In this document: piece after piece, positions 7,329-16,023 of the stretch
Layout: each line of letters opens with the position of its first letter
How positions within the stretch are numbered: position 1 is the stretch's first letter
Assembly: GCA_050331455.1 (NCBI GenBank)
Contig: JBHJGV010000086.1
Location: forward strand, 1 to 54,412
Reading direction: 5' to 3'
From: CAYUYV01 sp050331455
GTDB lineage: Bacteria > Pseudomonadota > Alphaproteobacteria > JAJFIK01
DNA length: 54,412 bases
The notes under the pieces: model-generated
What the model was told of the DNA's origin: nothing
The model's input: the letters and a program-made list of their open reading frames with translations, nothing else
Database searches by the model: none
Made by a program: the position numbers and the translations under genes

Positions 7329-9614
7329 ATGAGCGATGCGTTTGTCGAAAAAGACGGCCTTGTGATCATTGAGGCGGAGTCCGCCGACACCCTGCCGGGC
7401 GATTGGGAAAACGCCGAGACCTACTCGACATCCGAGAGCTCGCAGGTCAGCAATCCGGACGACGCGACCGGCAATAATTTCATTGTGTGGCAGGGCAACC
7501 AGTTTCTGAACCGGCCCGGCAACGGCGTGATCACTTATCACATCCAGATCAACAATCCCGGCCTCTATGAACTCGACTGGCACAACCAGGTCGGTCTCGG
7601 CACCAGCACAAGAGACCACAATGATACCTGGGTCAAAATCGAGGCGGACGCGTTCTATGCAGTAAAGAATAATGGCAGCGTGGTCCGTCCGCGCGGCACC
7701 AACCCCGAAAACGACTTCCCGGACGGCGCCGGTTTTCCCAACGGCAGCAGCGCGGACGGGTGGTTCAAGGTCTACTCCTCGGGCGCCAATAACTGGCGGT
7801 GGTCGGCGCGGACCAGTGACAATGACGCCCACACGGTCGTTGCCCGTTTCGACGAGCCGGGGACTTACAAGCTCCATCTGTCTGCCCGTTCCTCCTCCCA
7901 CATCATCGATCGTATCGTTTTGGTGAACACGGAACTGTTTGACGGCGAGTACCGGGACCTGACGCTGCCAGAGTCCAATCGTGTGAGTGCAGACGACACG
8001 CCGGATCCCGATCCCCTGCCCGATCCAAATGCGGATCCGATCGCCCGCGATGACATGTTTTTGTCCGATGTGACCATCGAAAAACTGGGCGGCAACGTCC
8101 TGGCGAACAATGGCAGCGGCGCGGACTCCGACCCCGACGGCGATCCGCTGACGGTCACGGCCGTGAATGGGCTGGCTGCCAATCTGAGCACGCAGATCCC
8201 CCTTCCCTCTGGCGCGCGCGTGACCGTGGAGGCCGACGGGTCGTTCGATGTGTTCTACGATCCAGCCTTTAATGGTCTGGCGGCCACGGACAGTGTGCAG
8301 GACAGTTTCACCTACACGGTCTCCGACGGCCAGGGCGGTACGGACACCGCTACCGTGTCTTTCACCGTCGACGGATTGTCGCCTGGCGGACTTCTGGGTA
8401 CTTCGAGCGCCGACACCCTTTTGGGCGATGCGGGGCGGGACACTGTTGCCGGCCTGTCCAGCAGGGATTTGATCGAGACATTCGGCGCCCGGGATCTCGT
8501 GTTCGGCGGTCGGGGCAGGGATACCATTCTGGGCGGCGATGGTTCGGACACGCTGAATGGCGGTTCGGGCCGGGACAGTCTGGATGGCGGCGCCGACAAT
8601 GACACCATAAACGGCGATAGCGGCAATGACACCATCGTGATCTCCAACGGCCTGGGCCGCGACAGCATCGATGGCGGCACGGGCAAGGATGTTCTCCAGG
8701 CCTCCCGCGGCGATCTCGTCATGGGTCTGTCGGCCCTCGTCAATGTGGAAACGGTCGATGCCATGGGCAACGCCAATGTCCGCATTGCCGGCACTCGCGG
8801 GTCCGACCTGCTCGATTTCAGCGGCATGACCTTGATCGGGATCTCCACCATCGCCGGCCTGTCCGGTACGGACACGATTATCGGCTCCGGCGGAGGCGAT
8901 GTGTTGAGCGGAGACGGCGGCTCGGACAGTCTTGAGGGCGGCGGCGGCAACGACACGCTGGAGGGCGCCAACGCCAATGACACGATCCTCGGCGGCAATG
9001 GCAACGATGCCATCGTCTACACCGGCAGCAATACGGGTCTTGACTCCGTGGACGGAGGCGCAGGCACGGACAGCATCCTGGCCCTGTCCAACAATACAGT
9101 CATTGGGCTGACATCCGTTGAACGCGTCGAAATCGTCTCCGCCAACGGATTTTCGAATGTCCGCATCCGCGGCGACCAGGGCTCAACCCTGTTGGATTTC
9201 TCCGGCGTGACGCTGACGGACATTCAGTCCATCGACGGATCGGGTGGACAGGATACGCTGATTGGCTCGGCGGGGGATGACAATCTGCTGGGCGGTGTCG
9301 GGGCCGATGTGCTCTCGGGCGGCGCCGGCAATGACACCCTCTCCGGCGGCGGCGGCAGTGACCGCTTTGTGATCGCTGATGGTTTCGATGACGACACCAT
9401 CGTGGACTTCAATGGCGTGCAGGATGTCCTGGATCTCTCCGGCGTGGGCGACGTCGCGGTCTTCGATGATCTCGACACCAATGGCGACGGGCAGGTCACC
9501 CAGGCGGACGCCTTGGCCACGCTGGCGGCCGGCGATTTGCGTCTCGCCTTCGCCTCGGCGTCCGTGACGCTGGAGGGTCAAACCTCGCTGGAGGCTGACG
9601 ATCTGATCCTGTAA
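7329..9614 (+). CDS. RTX (hemolysin-type Ca2+-binding) protein with N-terminal carbohydrate-binding-like domain
   Basis: The 761-aa protein starts MSDAFVEKDG; the ATG at 7329 follows GGGGGAAAA at good spacing, better than the open frame from 7182. Residues about 8-205 resemble a carbohydrate-binding beta-sandwich: IEAES at the start, FIVWQGN, an aromatic-rich NNWRWS segment and an IIDRIVLVN end. About 235-355 is one cadherin-like repeat of the kind seen in the preceding gene (ANNGSGADSDPDGDPLTV). About 360-700 holds blocks of GGxGxDxL/I nonapeptides (for example GGDGSDTLNGG) separated by non-repeat inserts. These form Ca2+-binding parallel beta-rolls. The tail (700-761) carries an EF-hand-like DTNGDGQVTQAD and ends ADDLIL, a typical type I secretion signal. 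It probably folds outside the cell on Ca2+ binding. No hlyB/hlyD-like genes are adjacent. Confidence 0.9.
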   Translation: MSDAFVEKDGLVIIEAESADTLPGDWENAETYSTSESSQVSNPDDATGNNFIVWQGNQFLNRPGNGVITYHIQINNPGLYELDWHNQVGLGTSTRDHNDTWVKIEADAFYAVKNNGSVVRPRGTNPENDFPDGAGFPNGSSADGWFKVYSSGANNWRWSARTSDNDAHTVVARFDEPGTYKLHLSARSSSHIIDRIVLVNTELFDGEYRDLTLPESNRVSADDTPDPDPLPDPNADPIARDDMFLSDVTIEKLGGNVLANNGSGADSDPDGDPLTVTAVNGLAANLSTQIPLPSGARVTVEADGSFDVFYDPAFNGLAATDSVQDSFTYTVSDGQGGTDTATVSFTVDGLSPGGLLGTSSADTLLGDAGRDTVAGLSSRDLIETFGARDLVFGGRGRDTILGGDGSDTLNGGSGRDSLDGGADNDTINGDSGNDTIVISNGLGRDSIDGGTGKDVLQASRGDLVMGLSALVNVETVDAMGNANVRIAGTRGSDLLDFSGMTLIGISTIAGLSGTDTIIGSGGGDVLSGDGGSDSLEGGGGNDTLEGANANDTILGGNGNDAIVYTGSNTGLDSVDGGAGTDSILALSNNTVIGLTSVERVEIVSANGFSNVRIRGDQGSTLLDFSGVTLTDIQSIDGSGGQDTLIGSAGDDNLLGGVGADVLSGGAGNDTLSGGGGSDRFVIADGFDDDTIVDFNGVQDVLDLSGVGDVAVFDDLDTNGDGQVTQADALATLAAGDLRLAFASASVTLEGQTSLEADDLIL

Positions 9615-9723
9615 GGGCCGTCCGCATTACGGCATCAAGGGGCAGTCGATCACTGTGAAACGCGATCGGCTTTGCCGACTCCCCGGAAGACCGTTCTAGA
9701 GGTGTGAATGGCTTTTAAGCATG

Positions 9724-9800
<77 letters not shown>

Positions 9801-10036
9801 ACGAATCGCGAAATTAAGTCTTTCACGTGGGGGAGGAGATAGCAGGTTCGGCTTGGTCTGTCCAAGCCATCGCATGGGCCCCGGCAGATCACCGCTTCAC
9901 CAATCCATCCGCGCATCCGCGCCACCGGGCCGCCCCTTCCGGTCCGGCCCGGCCCTCGCTAGGCTTGACGCAGTGATTCTGCCGGGCGCAGCCGTTCAAC
10001 GGCGGCACGCCGACTTGCCGATAGGGACCGACCGCC

Positions 10037-10819
10037 ATGATGAGCCAGAATTCCGGGACACGCAGCACCGGCGGGGCTTCCGAACTCGAGCAGTTCATGC
10101 TCAACGGCTTCAAATGGGGCGCCCTGGGCCTTACGGGCATTTTCGCGACCGGCGTCCTGGCAATGGTGCTGAGCATGATTTCGGCGGCCCTGGATGCCGC
10201 CCTCGCCCCGGTGCCCGTACCGCCCGTGCCGGAAAACCGGCCCCTGGAGCGCTATATCGACGCCCGTCCCCGCCTTGAGGAGAGCCCTGGCCTTCCCGAT
10301 CTGCCCCGGCCGGTCTTTACCTCCATGCCCGAGGCGACCCGCAAAAGCGCCTACCAGTCCCTTTACAACCGGGTTCTGGAGACGGGCAAAGGCTACGAGA
10401 TCATCGATGACGAAGATCGGCTGATCACCCTGGTCAACGGCGCCATCACGGAACTGGACAGCGCCAACCACCCGGTGAAGGGCACCTATGCTTATGTTTA
10501 TCTGGCGGAACTGACGACGCTGGCCGACGAATTGGGCGCGCGGGTCAAGGCGGAGGACCCCAAGATCCCCGACTGGCTGTCCCTGGAGGTCCTGGCCCAG
10601 GGACTTGCGGATGATCTGCGCCAGGCCCGGGACGCCCGGGTGAATGAGGGCATCACCCTGGCGGCGCCAGGCCCCGACGGAGCGGACACCCTGCGCTTTG
10701 CCGACCAGATTTACATCACGCTCATCCTGGTTGCCGGCATGATGCTGTCCGCCGGATTGTGGGGCCTGCTGACCTTCCTGGCCCAAGGCAAGACCTATTG
10801 GATCGTGATGCCCAAATAG
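10037..10819 (+). CDS. Unknown membrane protein with one helix at each end
   Basis: I do not recognise this 260-aa protein. A hydrophobic segment at about 27-52 (WGALGLTGIFATGVLAMV) is followed by a proline-rich linker (APVPVPPVPENRP). A mostly hydrophilic, helix-rich domain of about 150 aa comes next (LYNRVLETGKGYEIIDDED, AYVYLAELTTLADELGARV). A second hydrophobic segment is at about 228-250, with a short tail ending TYWIVMPK. The central domain would face one side of the inner membrane, probably the periplasm if the short N-terminus is cytoplasmic. The stop is 3 bases from the stop of the convergent TPR gene. ATG codons at 10037 and 10040 are both possible, with AGGGA upstream. Confidence 0.75.
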   Translation: MMSQNSGTRSTGGASELEQFMLNGFKWGALGLTGIFATGVLAMVLSMISAALDAALAPVPVPPVPENRPLERYIDARPRLEESPGLPDLPRPVFTSMPEATRKSAYQSLYNRVLETGKGYEIIDDEDRLITLVNGAITELDSANHPVKGTYAYVYLAELTTLADELGARVKAEDPKIPDWLSLEVLAQGLADDLRQARDARVNEGITLAAPGPDGADTLRFADQIYITLILVAGMMLSAGLWGLLTFLAQGKTYWIVMPK

Positions 10820-10822
10820 GGC

Positions 10823-12637
10823 TCATGCCTTCGGTTCCGGCCCGTCGGCGGTCTCTGAGGTCTTGAGGGCCACCCTTTCGCGCACGGCCGCCGCCATGGC
10901 GGCCACCACCCCGTCCCAGTCGCCGCGGACCCGCTGGCGGAACAGCCGCATGCTCGGATACCAGGGCGTGTCGGCACGCTTGAGCAGCCAGCGCCAATCC
11001 GGAACCTGGCGCAGGGCCACGAACACCGGCACGCCCATGGCCCCGGCCAAATGGGCCATCGCCGTATCGGTCGTGACCACCAGATCGAGGCCGGCCATGA
11101 CGGCGGCCGTATCCCGGAACGCGTCGGGGCCGGCGTCGAAATCCGGCCCCAGGCGCTCCACGGCCATGCCCTCGGGCAGGCTGTCGAGCTGTTCCGCCCC
11201 AAAATTCTTCTGCAGGCTGATAAGGCGAACGCCCTCGATCTCGGAAAGCGGCTTGTAGGCCGTCAGTGGCACGGAACGTTCATTGTCCATGGCATGGTCT
11301 GGATTGCCCTGCCAGGCGATGCCGATCTTGAAACCGGGGCCCTCGATCCGCGGGCGCCAGCGGTCCCGGGTCTGCGGATCCGCGTCGATATAGGGCCCCG
11401 CCCAGGGAATGGTGTCGAGCCGCGTGCCCAGGGCCCAGGGCAGGCTCATGAGATGGGCGCAATAATGGGCCTGGTCCGTGGACAGAATGTCCTCCCGCAG
11501 TTCGACCCGCCCGGTGGCTTTACGCAAGATGTGATGCAGGGCCCCCGGCACACGGAACAGGACCCGCGCGCCTTGGTCGACCAGCAGGTCCAGATACCGG
11601 ACGAACTGGATGGTATCGCCCCGGCCCTGCTCGGCCAGCACGATGATGGTCTTGCCGGCGGGCTCCTCTCCACGCCATAGGGGCCAAGGACTGTCGTCGA
11701 AGTCCGTCTCGGTGCGCGGACGGGCCTCGTAATCGCTCAGTCCCCGTTCGAAATCGCCCTGGAGCAGGCGGACGATGCCCCGGAAGACCTTCGCGTCCCC
11801 CAGGTTCGGATCCGCCGCCTCGGCACGGTCGAAGGCGGCGATGGCCTCCTCGAACCGCTCCAGCGCCACCAGGATGTTGCCCCGGTTTACATGGGCCGCC
11901 GCGAAGCCCGGCCGCAGGGCGATGGCCTGTTCATAGGCGGCCAGGGCCTCGTCCAACCGATCGAGCCGGCGCAGCACGATGCCCTTATTGGCATGGGCCT
12001 CGGCCACCCGGGGCGCGACGGCGAGGACCGCATCGAAGGCGGCCACGGCCTCCTCGTTCCGCTCGGTGGAGAGAAAGACGAGCCCGCGATTGCCCAAGGC
12101 GGCGACGAAGCGCGGATCGAGCCGCACGGCCTCCTCAAAGGCGGCCAACGCCGCATCGCTCCGGCCCAGGGCCTTCAGGGATTCGCCGCGCCGGTTGTGG
12201 ATGCGCGAGGAGGCGGGGCAGGCCTGCGCACCGGCCTCAAGGCCGCTCAAGGCCTCCGTGTGCCGGCCAAGCTCCTGCAACACGGCGGCCCGCACCAGAT
12301 GGGCCATTTCGAAGCGCGGGTCCGCCGCCAGGGCCTCGCCGGTCGCCGCAAGGGCGTCCTCGGCCCGGCCAAGCTCCTTGAGCAGCAAGGCCTTGTTGGT
12401 CCATGTGGAGGCATCCTCGGGTCGAAGGGCGAGGGCCGCAGTGTAGGAGGCCAGGGCGTCGATGCGGCGGCCCTGTTTGTGCAGCACCGCGCCGCGTCCG
12501 GCAAAACCGGCGGCGAGCGCCGGAGCGCGTTCCAGGGCCCGGTCATAGGCGGCAAGGGCCGGACCCAGATCGCCGGCGGTCTGGAGGGAATCGCCCTCTT
12601 GGATCAGGGCGGCGGTGCCGGGATCGGCCGTAGTCAT
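10823..12637 (-). CDS. TPR-repeat protein with C-terminal glycosyltransferase-like (GT-B) domain
   Basis: In this 604-aa protein residues about 5-310 are tandem 34-residue TPR units with the usual A/G, Y/F and P positions (ALAAYDRALERAPALAAGF, EAIAAFDRAEAADPNLGDA). Residues about 310-600 resemble the C-terminal half of heptosyltransferase/GT9-like or TPR-linked GT-B enzymes: KIGIAWQGNPDHAMDNERS, then LISLQKNFG and DLVVTTDTAMAHLAGAMGVP, the last being the nucleotide-sugar-site motif of that group. It may transfer a sugar to a protein or surface glycan; donor and acceptor cannot be read from the sequence. GAGG lies 7 bases before the ATG. It is divergent from the DUF6165-like gene, with 106 bp between the starts. 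Confidence 0.85.
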   Translation of the reverse strand: MTTADPGTAALIQEGDSLQTAGDLGPALAAYDRALERAPALAAGFAGRGAVLHKQGRRIDALASYTAALALRPEDASTWTNKALLLKELGRAEDALAATGEALAADPRFEMAHLVRAAVLQELGRHTEALSGLEAGAQACPASSRIHNRRGESLKALGRSDAALAAFEEAVRLDPRFVAALGNRGLVFLSTERNEEAVAAFDAVLAVAPRVAEAHANKGIVLRRLDRLDEALAAYEQAIALRPGFAAAHVNRGNILVALERFEEAIAAFDRAEAADPNLGDAKVFRGIVRLLQGDFERGLSDYEARPRTETDFDDSPWPLWRGEEPAGKTIIVLAEQGRGDTIQFVRYLDLLVDQGARVLFRVPGALHHILRKATGRVELREDILSTDQAHYCAHLMSLPWALGTRLDTIPWAGPYIDADPQTRDRWRPRIEGPGFKIGIAWQGNPDHAMDNERSVPLTAYKPLSEIEGVRLISLQKNFGAEQLDSLPEGMAVERLGPDFDAGPDAFRDTAAVMAGLDLVVTTDTAMAHLAGAMGVPVFVALRQVPDWRWLLKRADTPWYPSMRLFRQRVRGDWDGVVAAMAAAVRERVALKTSETADGPEPKA

Positions 12638-12743
12638 GGCTGGACCTCACGCGGGAACATCACAGGGGTGATTTGTGCGACAGGCCGCGCGCGATGCCAA
12701 GGGCCGGCGTGCCGGCGACGGAGCGAGGACAAGCGAGGGACCC

Positions 12744-13151
12744 ATGACGGACGGCATCCTGATCCCGGTCTCGCCGGGGGAATTGATTGACAAGCTGACG
12801 ATCCTCGACATCAAGCGGACCCGCATCGCGGATGAGGCGGCGCTCGCCCATGTGCGCACGGAACACGCCTTGTTGACCCGGGCGCTGGAGACCATCGGCC
12901 CCCTGCCCCCGGCGGTGATGGCGCTGCGCGCGGAGCTTCTGGCCATCAATGGGCGGCTTTGGGAGATCGAGGATGGGGTGCGCCTGTGCGAGGCCCGCCA
13001 GGATTTCGGCGAGCGCTTCGTGCGCCTCGCCCGCAGTGTCTATCAGACCAATGACGAACGCTCCGCAGCAAAGCGGGCGATCAACCGCCTCCTCGGCTCT
13101 GCGCTCATGGAAGTGAAGGCCTATGCCGGCGGCACGACGGATGCCCCGTGA
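12744..13151 (+). CDS. Small helical protein, DUF6165-like
   Basis: This 135-aa cytoplasmic protein has no membrane segment. It opens ILIPVSPGELIDKLTILDIK, which I recall as the hallmark of a small family annotated DUF6165; function unknown. The rest is predicted helical (LLTRALETIGPLPPAVMALR, RLARSVYQTNDERSAAKRAI). The start at 12744 has GAGGGA just upstream; an earlier in-frame start at 12675 would lie in the divergent promoter region and is less likely. Its place opposite a TPR-glycosyltransferase suggests a role in glycan assembly, by context only. Confidence 0.75.
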   Translation: MTDGILIPVSPGELIDKLTILDIKRTRIADEAALAHVRTEHALLTRALETIGPLPPAVMALRAELLAINGRLWEIEDGVRLCEARQDFGERFVRLARSVYQTNDERSAAKRAINRLLGSALMEVKAYAGGTTDAP

Positions 13152-13166
13152 TCCGCGTCCCGGTTT

Positions 13167-13895
13167 ATGGCCCCTCAAATGGCGCGCAAGGCTCGACCAT
13201 CATCGGCGCAGGCGGCTGCGGCGGACGATCCCGCCGGGTTCGGGCAAGACACGTTCAGCGTCCTTGAGGGCCTGAAGGAGAACACCAACCGCGCCTGGTT
13301 TGGCCGGCACAAGGCCTCCTCCATCCAGAGCATCCAGGAGCCCTTCATCGCCTGCCTGGAGCGCATCACGGAGCGCCTCGCCGCCACGGATCTTCCGCTC
13401 CAGGGGAGCAGGACGACCATGTTCCGGGTCAACCGGGATGTTCGGTTCGCAAGCGACAAGAGCCCCTCCAACACCCATGTCAGCGGCCTTTTGACTCCCA
13501 GCAGGCACAAAAGCGAAGGGGACGGATTTGTTTACCTGCGGATGGAAGCGGACAGCGGCCGGTTGAGAGCCGGCCATTACCCCTCTTCGCCGGCCCAACT
13601 GAAACCCATCCGCCAACGCATGATCGATGAAGCCGACCGCTTCCAGACAAGCGTCAAGGCACTGAAAAAGGCGAAGCTCGTCTTGTCGGAGGAGGAAAAA
13701 CTGTCGGCCATGCCGAGGGGGTTTGAAGCCTATGCGGATCACCCGTTGGCGGACAGCCTTCGCCTGAAGCGCCTGATCGTGTCCGTGCCCATAACGCGGC
13801 CCGAACGGTCTCAGGCCTTTTTCTGCGCCGCCTCGAAGGCGGCCATTTGCTCCGGGGTCGCCGGTTTCTGGTGCTTTTCCTTCCATGTGGCGTAA
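13167..13895 (+). CDS. DUF2461 (TIGR02453)-family protein, C-terminus probably truncated
   Basis: The family match is seen in LKENTNRAWFGRHK, FRVNRDVRFASDKSPSNTHV and the PRGFEAYADHPLADSLRLK segment, all in family order. Function of DUF2461 is unknown. After LKRLIVSVPIT the family's usual C-terminal helices are not visible. Instead the frame continues over 85 bases of the convergent DUF1244 gene (13811-13895), giving a cysteine-rich end (FFCAASKAAICSGVAGFWCF) that looks like antisense reading. The gene therefore seems to have lost its 3' end and stops only by chance. The gap to the upstream DUF6165-like gene is 15 bases, so they may be co-transcribed. It could be functional with a short tail or a decaying gene. 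Confidence 0.7.
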   Translation: MAPQMARKARPSSAQAAAADDPAGFGQDTFSVLEGLKENTNRAWFGRHKASSIQSIQEPFIACLERITERLAATDLPLQGSRTTMFRVNRDVRFASDKSPSNTHVSGLLTPSRHKSEGDGFVYLRMEADSGRLRAGHYPSSPAQLKPIRQRMIDEADRFQTSVKALKKAKLVLSEEEKLSAMPRGFEAYADHPLADSLRLKRLIVSVPITRPERSQAFFCAASKAAICSGVAGFWCFSFHVA

Positions 13896-14107
13896 GGCAT
13901 GCCGTAGACGTGTTCGCGTGCCGTTTCCTTGTCCACCGGCGCGGAGGTTTCGGCGGCTGCGTCCACCATCCAGTCTGCGAGGCAGTTGCGGCAGAACCCG
14001 GCCAGGGTCATCAACTCGATATTCTGCACCTCGGTGCGCTCGCGCAGATGGTTCATCAGGCGGCGGAAGGCGGCGGCCTCCAGGTCCGTCCAGTCGCGTT
14101 CGGTCAT
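13811..14107 (-). CDS. DUF1244-family protein
   Basis: The 98-aa protein matches the small DUF1244 family throughout: LEAAAFRRLMNHLRERTEVQ, GFCRNCLADW with its two cysteines, and EHVYGMPYATWKEKHQ. Function is unknown; the family is common in Proteobacteria. The ATG at 14107 is preceded by AAGGAG at 7 bases, which decides the start over a GTG at 14125. Its 3' end overlaps the convergent DUF2461 frame by 85 bp; the DUF1244 end is family-like and the DUF2461 end is not, so the overlap reflects damage to the latter. Confidence 0.92.
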   Translation of the reverse strand: MTERDWTDLEAAAFRRLMNHLRERTEVQNIELMTLAGFCRNCLADWMVDAAAETSAPVDKETAREHVYGMPYATWKEKHQKPATPEQMAAFEAAQKKA

Positions 14108-14143
14108 TCTCGTCTCCTTTACCACACTTACTCCATCACACAG

Positions 14144-14950
14144 TCATGTCTTGATCCGTGTGGGGACGGTCAGCGTCGCCATGACCTCCTCCCGGCCCTG
14201 GCGCAGGGCCGGATCGCGGATCTGCGCCAGCACGAATTCATCAAGGCTCATCTCGGGGGCCAGGGCGGCGCGCAGATACTCGGCCATCTGGGCCTGGGTG
14301 ACCTGCTCGAGATCCGGCGTGTCCTGGGGCACTTCGGCCAGCGCCAGAGGCCGCGCCCCTTTCGCGATCACGCCCTGGATCGCCACATAGGCCGCCACAT
14401 CGCTCAAGCTCGTGCCGTCCTCCAGCCGGATATCGGCACCGTGCAGCACCGTGAAGGCATAGTGGCGGCCCAGCGTCTCGGTGGCATCCATGCGGTCCCG
14501 CTGATCGTCGGTCAGGAAATTGACGAAGGCATTGACCCGCGCACCCGGCATGTAGTGCAGGGTCGCCGGAACCGATCCGTACCCGGCAATATGGGCGGCA
14601 TAGACGATGGCATGGTCCGCAACGCTCACCCGCACCGTGGGGATCACGTCCCGGGTGCCAGCATATTTGCGGGCCAACTGCTCCGGCGAGGCGTTGGACC
14701 CCACGGCCAGCACGGGCGAGCGCCGCTCGGCCAGGTCCGTGTAATGGACCGGACCCAGAACATCCATCAGAGCCATTTCGTCCCGGTCGCCCAGCACCTT
14801 GGCGCCCGGCCAGTCCCAGATGTCGAAATCCGTCAGCGGCCAGGCCCGCCCTTCGGCATAGACGAAGGAGCCCGTCGACTGGGCAAAGGGATAGGACAGG
14901 GCGAAGCGGACCTTGTCCGCATCATCAAGGGACGTGAGGAAAGGGTGCAT
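14144..14950 (-). CDS. Conserved protein with gamma-glutamylcyclotransferase-like features
   Basis: The 268-aa soluble protein is not one I can name. Residues about 80-200 recall the GGCT/AIG2-like fold: VLAVGSNASPEQLARKY (the (Y)GSN substrate loop), then a GYGSVPATL segment, and MDATETLGRHYAF, which fits the family's catalytic-Glu-then-Tyr element. This suggests cleavage of a gamma-glutamyl amide or a related small-molecule reaction, as inference only. The N-terminal 80 residues (YPFAQSTGSFVYAEGRAWPL) and C-terminal 60 residues lie outside that fold. It lies upstream of DUF1244 on the same strand with a 36-base gap, so the two may be co-transcribed. Confidence 0.75.
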   Translation of the reverse strand: MHPFLTSLDDADKVRFALSYPFAQSTGSFVYAEGRAWPLTDFDIWDWPGAKVLGDRDEMALMDVLGPVHYTDLAERRSPVLAVGSNASPEQLARKYAGTRDVIPTVRVSVADHAIVYAAHIAGYGSVPATLHYMPGARVNAFVNFLTDDQRDRMDATETLGRHYAFTVLHGADIRLEDGTSLSDVAAYVAIQGVIAKGARPLALAEVPQDTPDLEQVTQAQMAEYLRAALAPEMSLDEFVLAQIRDPALRQGREEVMATLTVPTRIKT

Positions 14951-15099
14951 GGCTCTCCGCTCATCATGAACCGCTCAGTCGGGACGGCTTGGCCGCGGCC
15001 GCTTTCCACGGCGCCGGCGCCTGGGCTATAGGCAAGGCTTAGCCGAACTGGCGCCATACCGCCACCGAGGCGGGCCCATCCACCGACACGGGAGGCTCC

Positions 15100-16023
15100 A
15101 TGGCCCCGCCCCCAGTCCATACGCCGCCGCACGGCACCAGGTTCCTAGCCTTCTGGGCGCTGCTGGCCGGCGCCGTGGCCATCGGTGCCTCACCCATTTT
15201 CGTGCGCCTCAGCGAACTTGGTCCCTTTGCCACGGCCTTCTGGCGGGTCGCTCTCGCCCTGCCGCTGCTGGCGGTCTGGGCCGCCCTCGCCGATCATGAC
15301 AGACGTCGGGACGCAGGACCCGGCGGCGTTGCCGGAGACATCCGAACCGTCCTGCTGCCGGGCATCATGTTCACCGGCGATCTCGTCTTCTGGCACCTGT
15401 CGATCCTGAACACCAGCGTGGCCAACGCCACCCTGTTCGCCAATTTCTCGCCCGTGATCGTGACCCTCGGCGCGTGGGTGCTGCTGGGTGAGCGGGTCAC
15501 CCGCAGCTTCCTCATCGGCCTCGGCGTTGCCATGGCGGGGGCCGTGCTCCTGCTGGGCGACAGTTTCGCCCTGAAGCCAGACCATCTGGACGGCGATCTT
15601 TACGGGCTCGTCACGGCCTTCTTTTTCGGCAGCTATGTCCTGTCGGTGCGGGCCGTCCGTCCTCGGATCAGCGCCGCCCGCCTGATGCTGGGCTCGAGTT
15701 TCGTGACCGCCGCCGGCCTCTTCCTCGTCACCCTCATCGCGGGGGAGGCCATCCTGCCCGACACGGCCCGGGGCTGGACGGTGCTGCTGGGCCTTGCCTG
15801 GGTGTCCCACGCGGGCGGCCAGGGGCTGCTCGCCTATGCTCTCGGCCACCTGCCGGCGGGCCTGTCCGCCCTCGTCATCCTGATCGAGCCGGTGGCGGCG
15901 GCCGTCCTGGGCTGGCTGATCCTGACAGAGCGCATCGGCCCGTGGCAGGCCCTGGGAGGGGCCATCGTGCTGGCCGGCGTCTGGGCGGCCAATCGCAGCC
16001 GGCGCCGCCCTGATAGCGCTTGA
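15100..16023 (+). CDS. EamA-family (DMT superfamily) transporter
   Basis: The 307-aa inner-membrane protein has about ten hydrophobic helices in two EamA repeats (about 15-150 and 165-300). Typical features are ASPIFVRLSELGPFATAFWR in helix 1-2, LNTSVANATLFANFSPV, and the second-repeat counterpart ALGHLPAGLSALVILIEPVA ending in LGGAIVLAGVWAANR. Family members move small metabolites or drugs; the substrate here cannot be told. GGGAGG lies 5 bases before the ATG. Its stop codon lies inside a 13-bp tandem repeat. Confidence 0.92.
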   Translation: MAPPPVHTPPHGTRFLAFWALLAGAVAIGASPIFVRLSELGPFATAFWRVALALPLLAVWAALADHDRRRDAGPGGVAGDIRTVLLPGIMFTGDLVFWHLSILNTSVANATLFANFSPVIVTLGAWVLLGERVTRSFLIGLGVAMAGAVLLLGDSFALKPDHLDGDLYGLVTAFFFGSYVLSVRAVRPRISAARLMLGSSFVTAAGLFLVTLIAGEAILPDTARGWTVLLGLAWVSHAGGQGLLAYALGHLPAGLSALVILIEPVAAAVLGWLILTERIGPWQALGGAIVLAGVWAANRSRRRPDSA

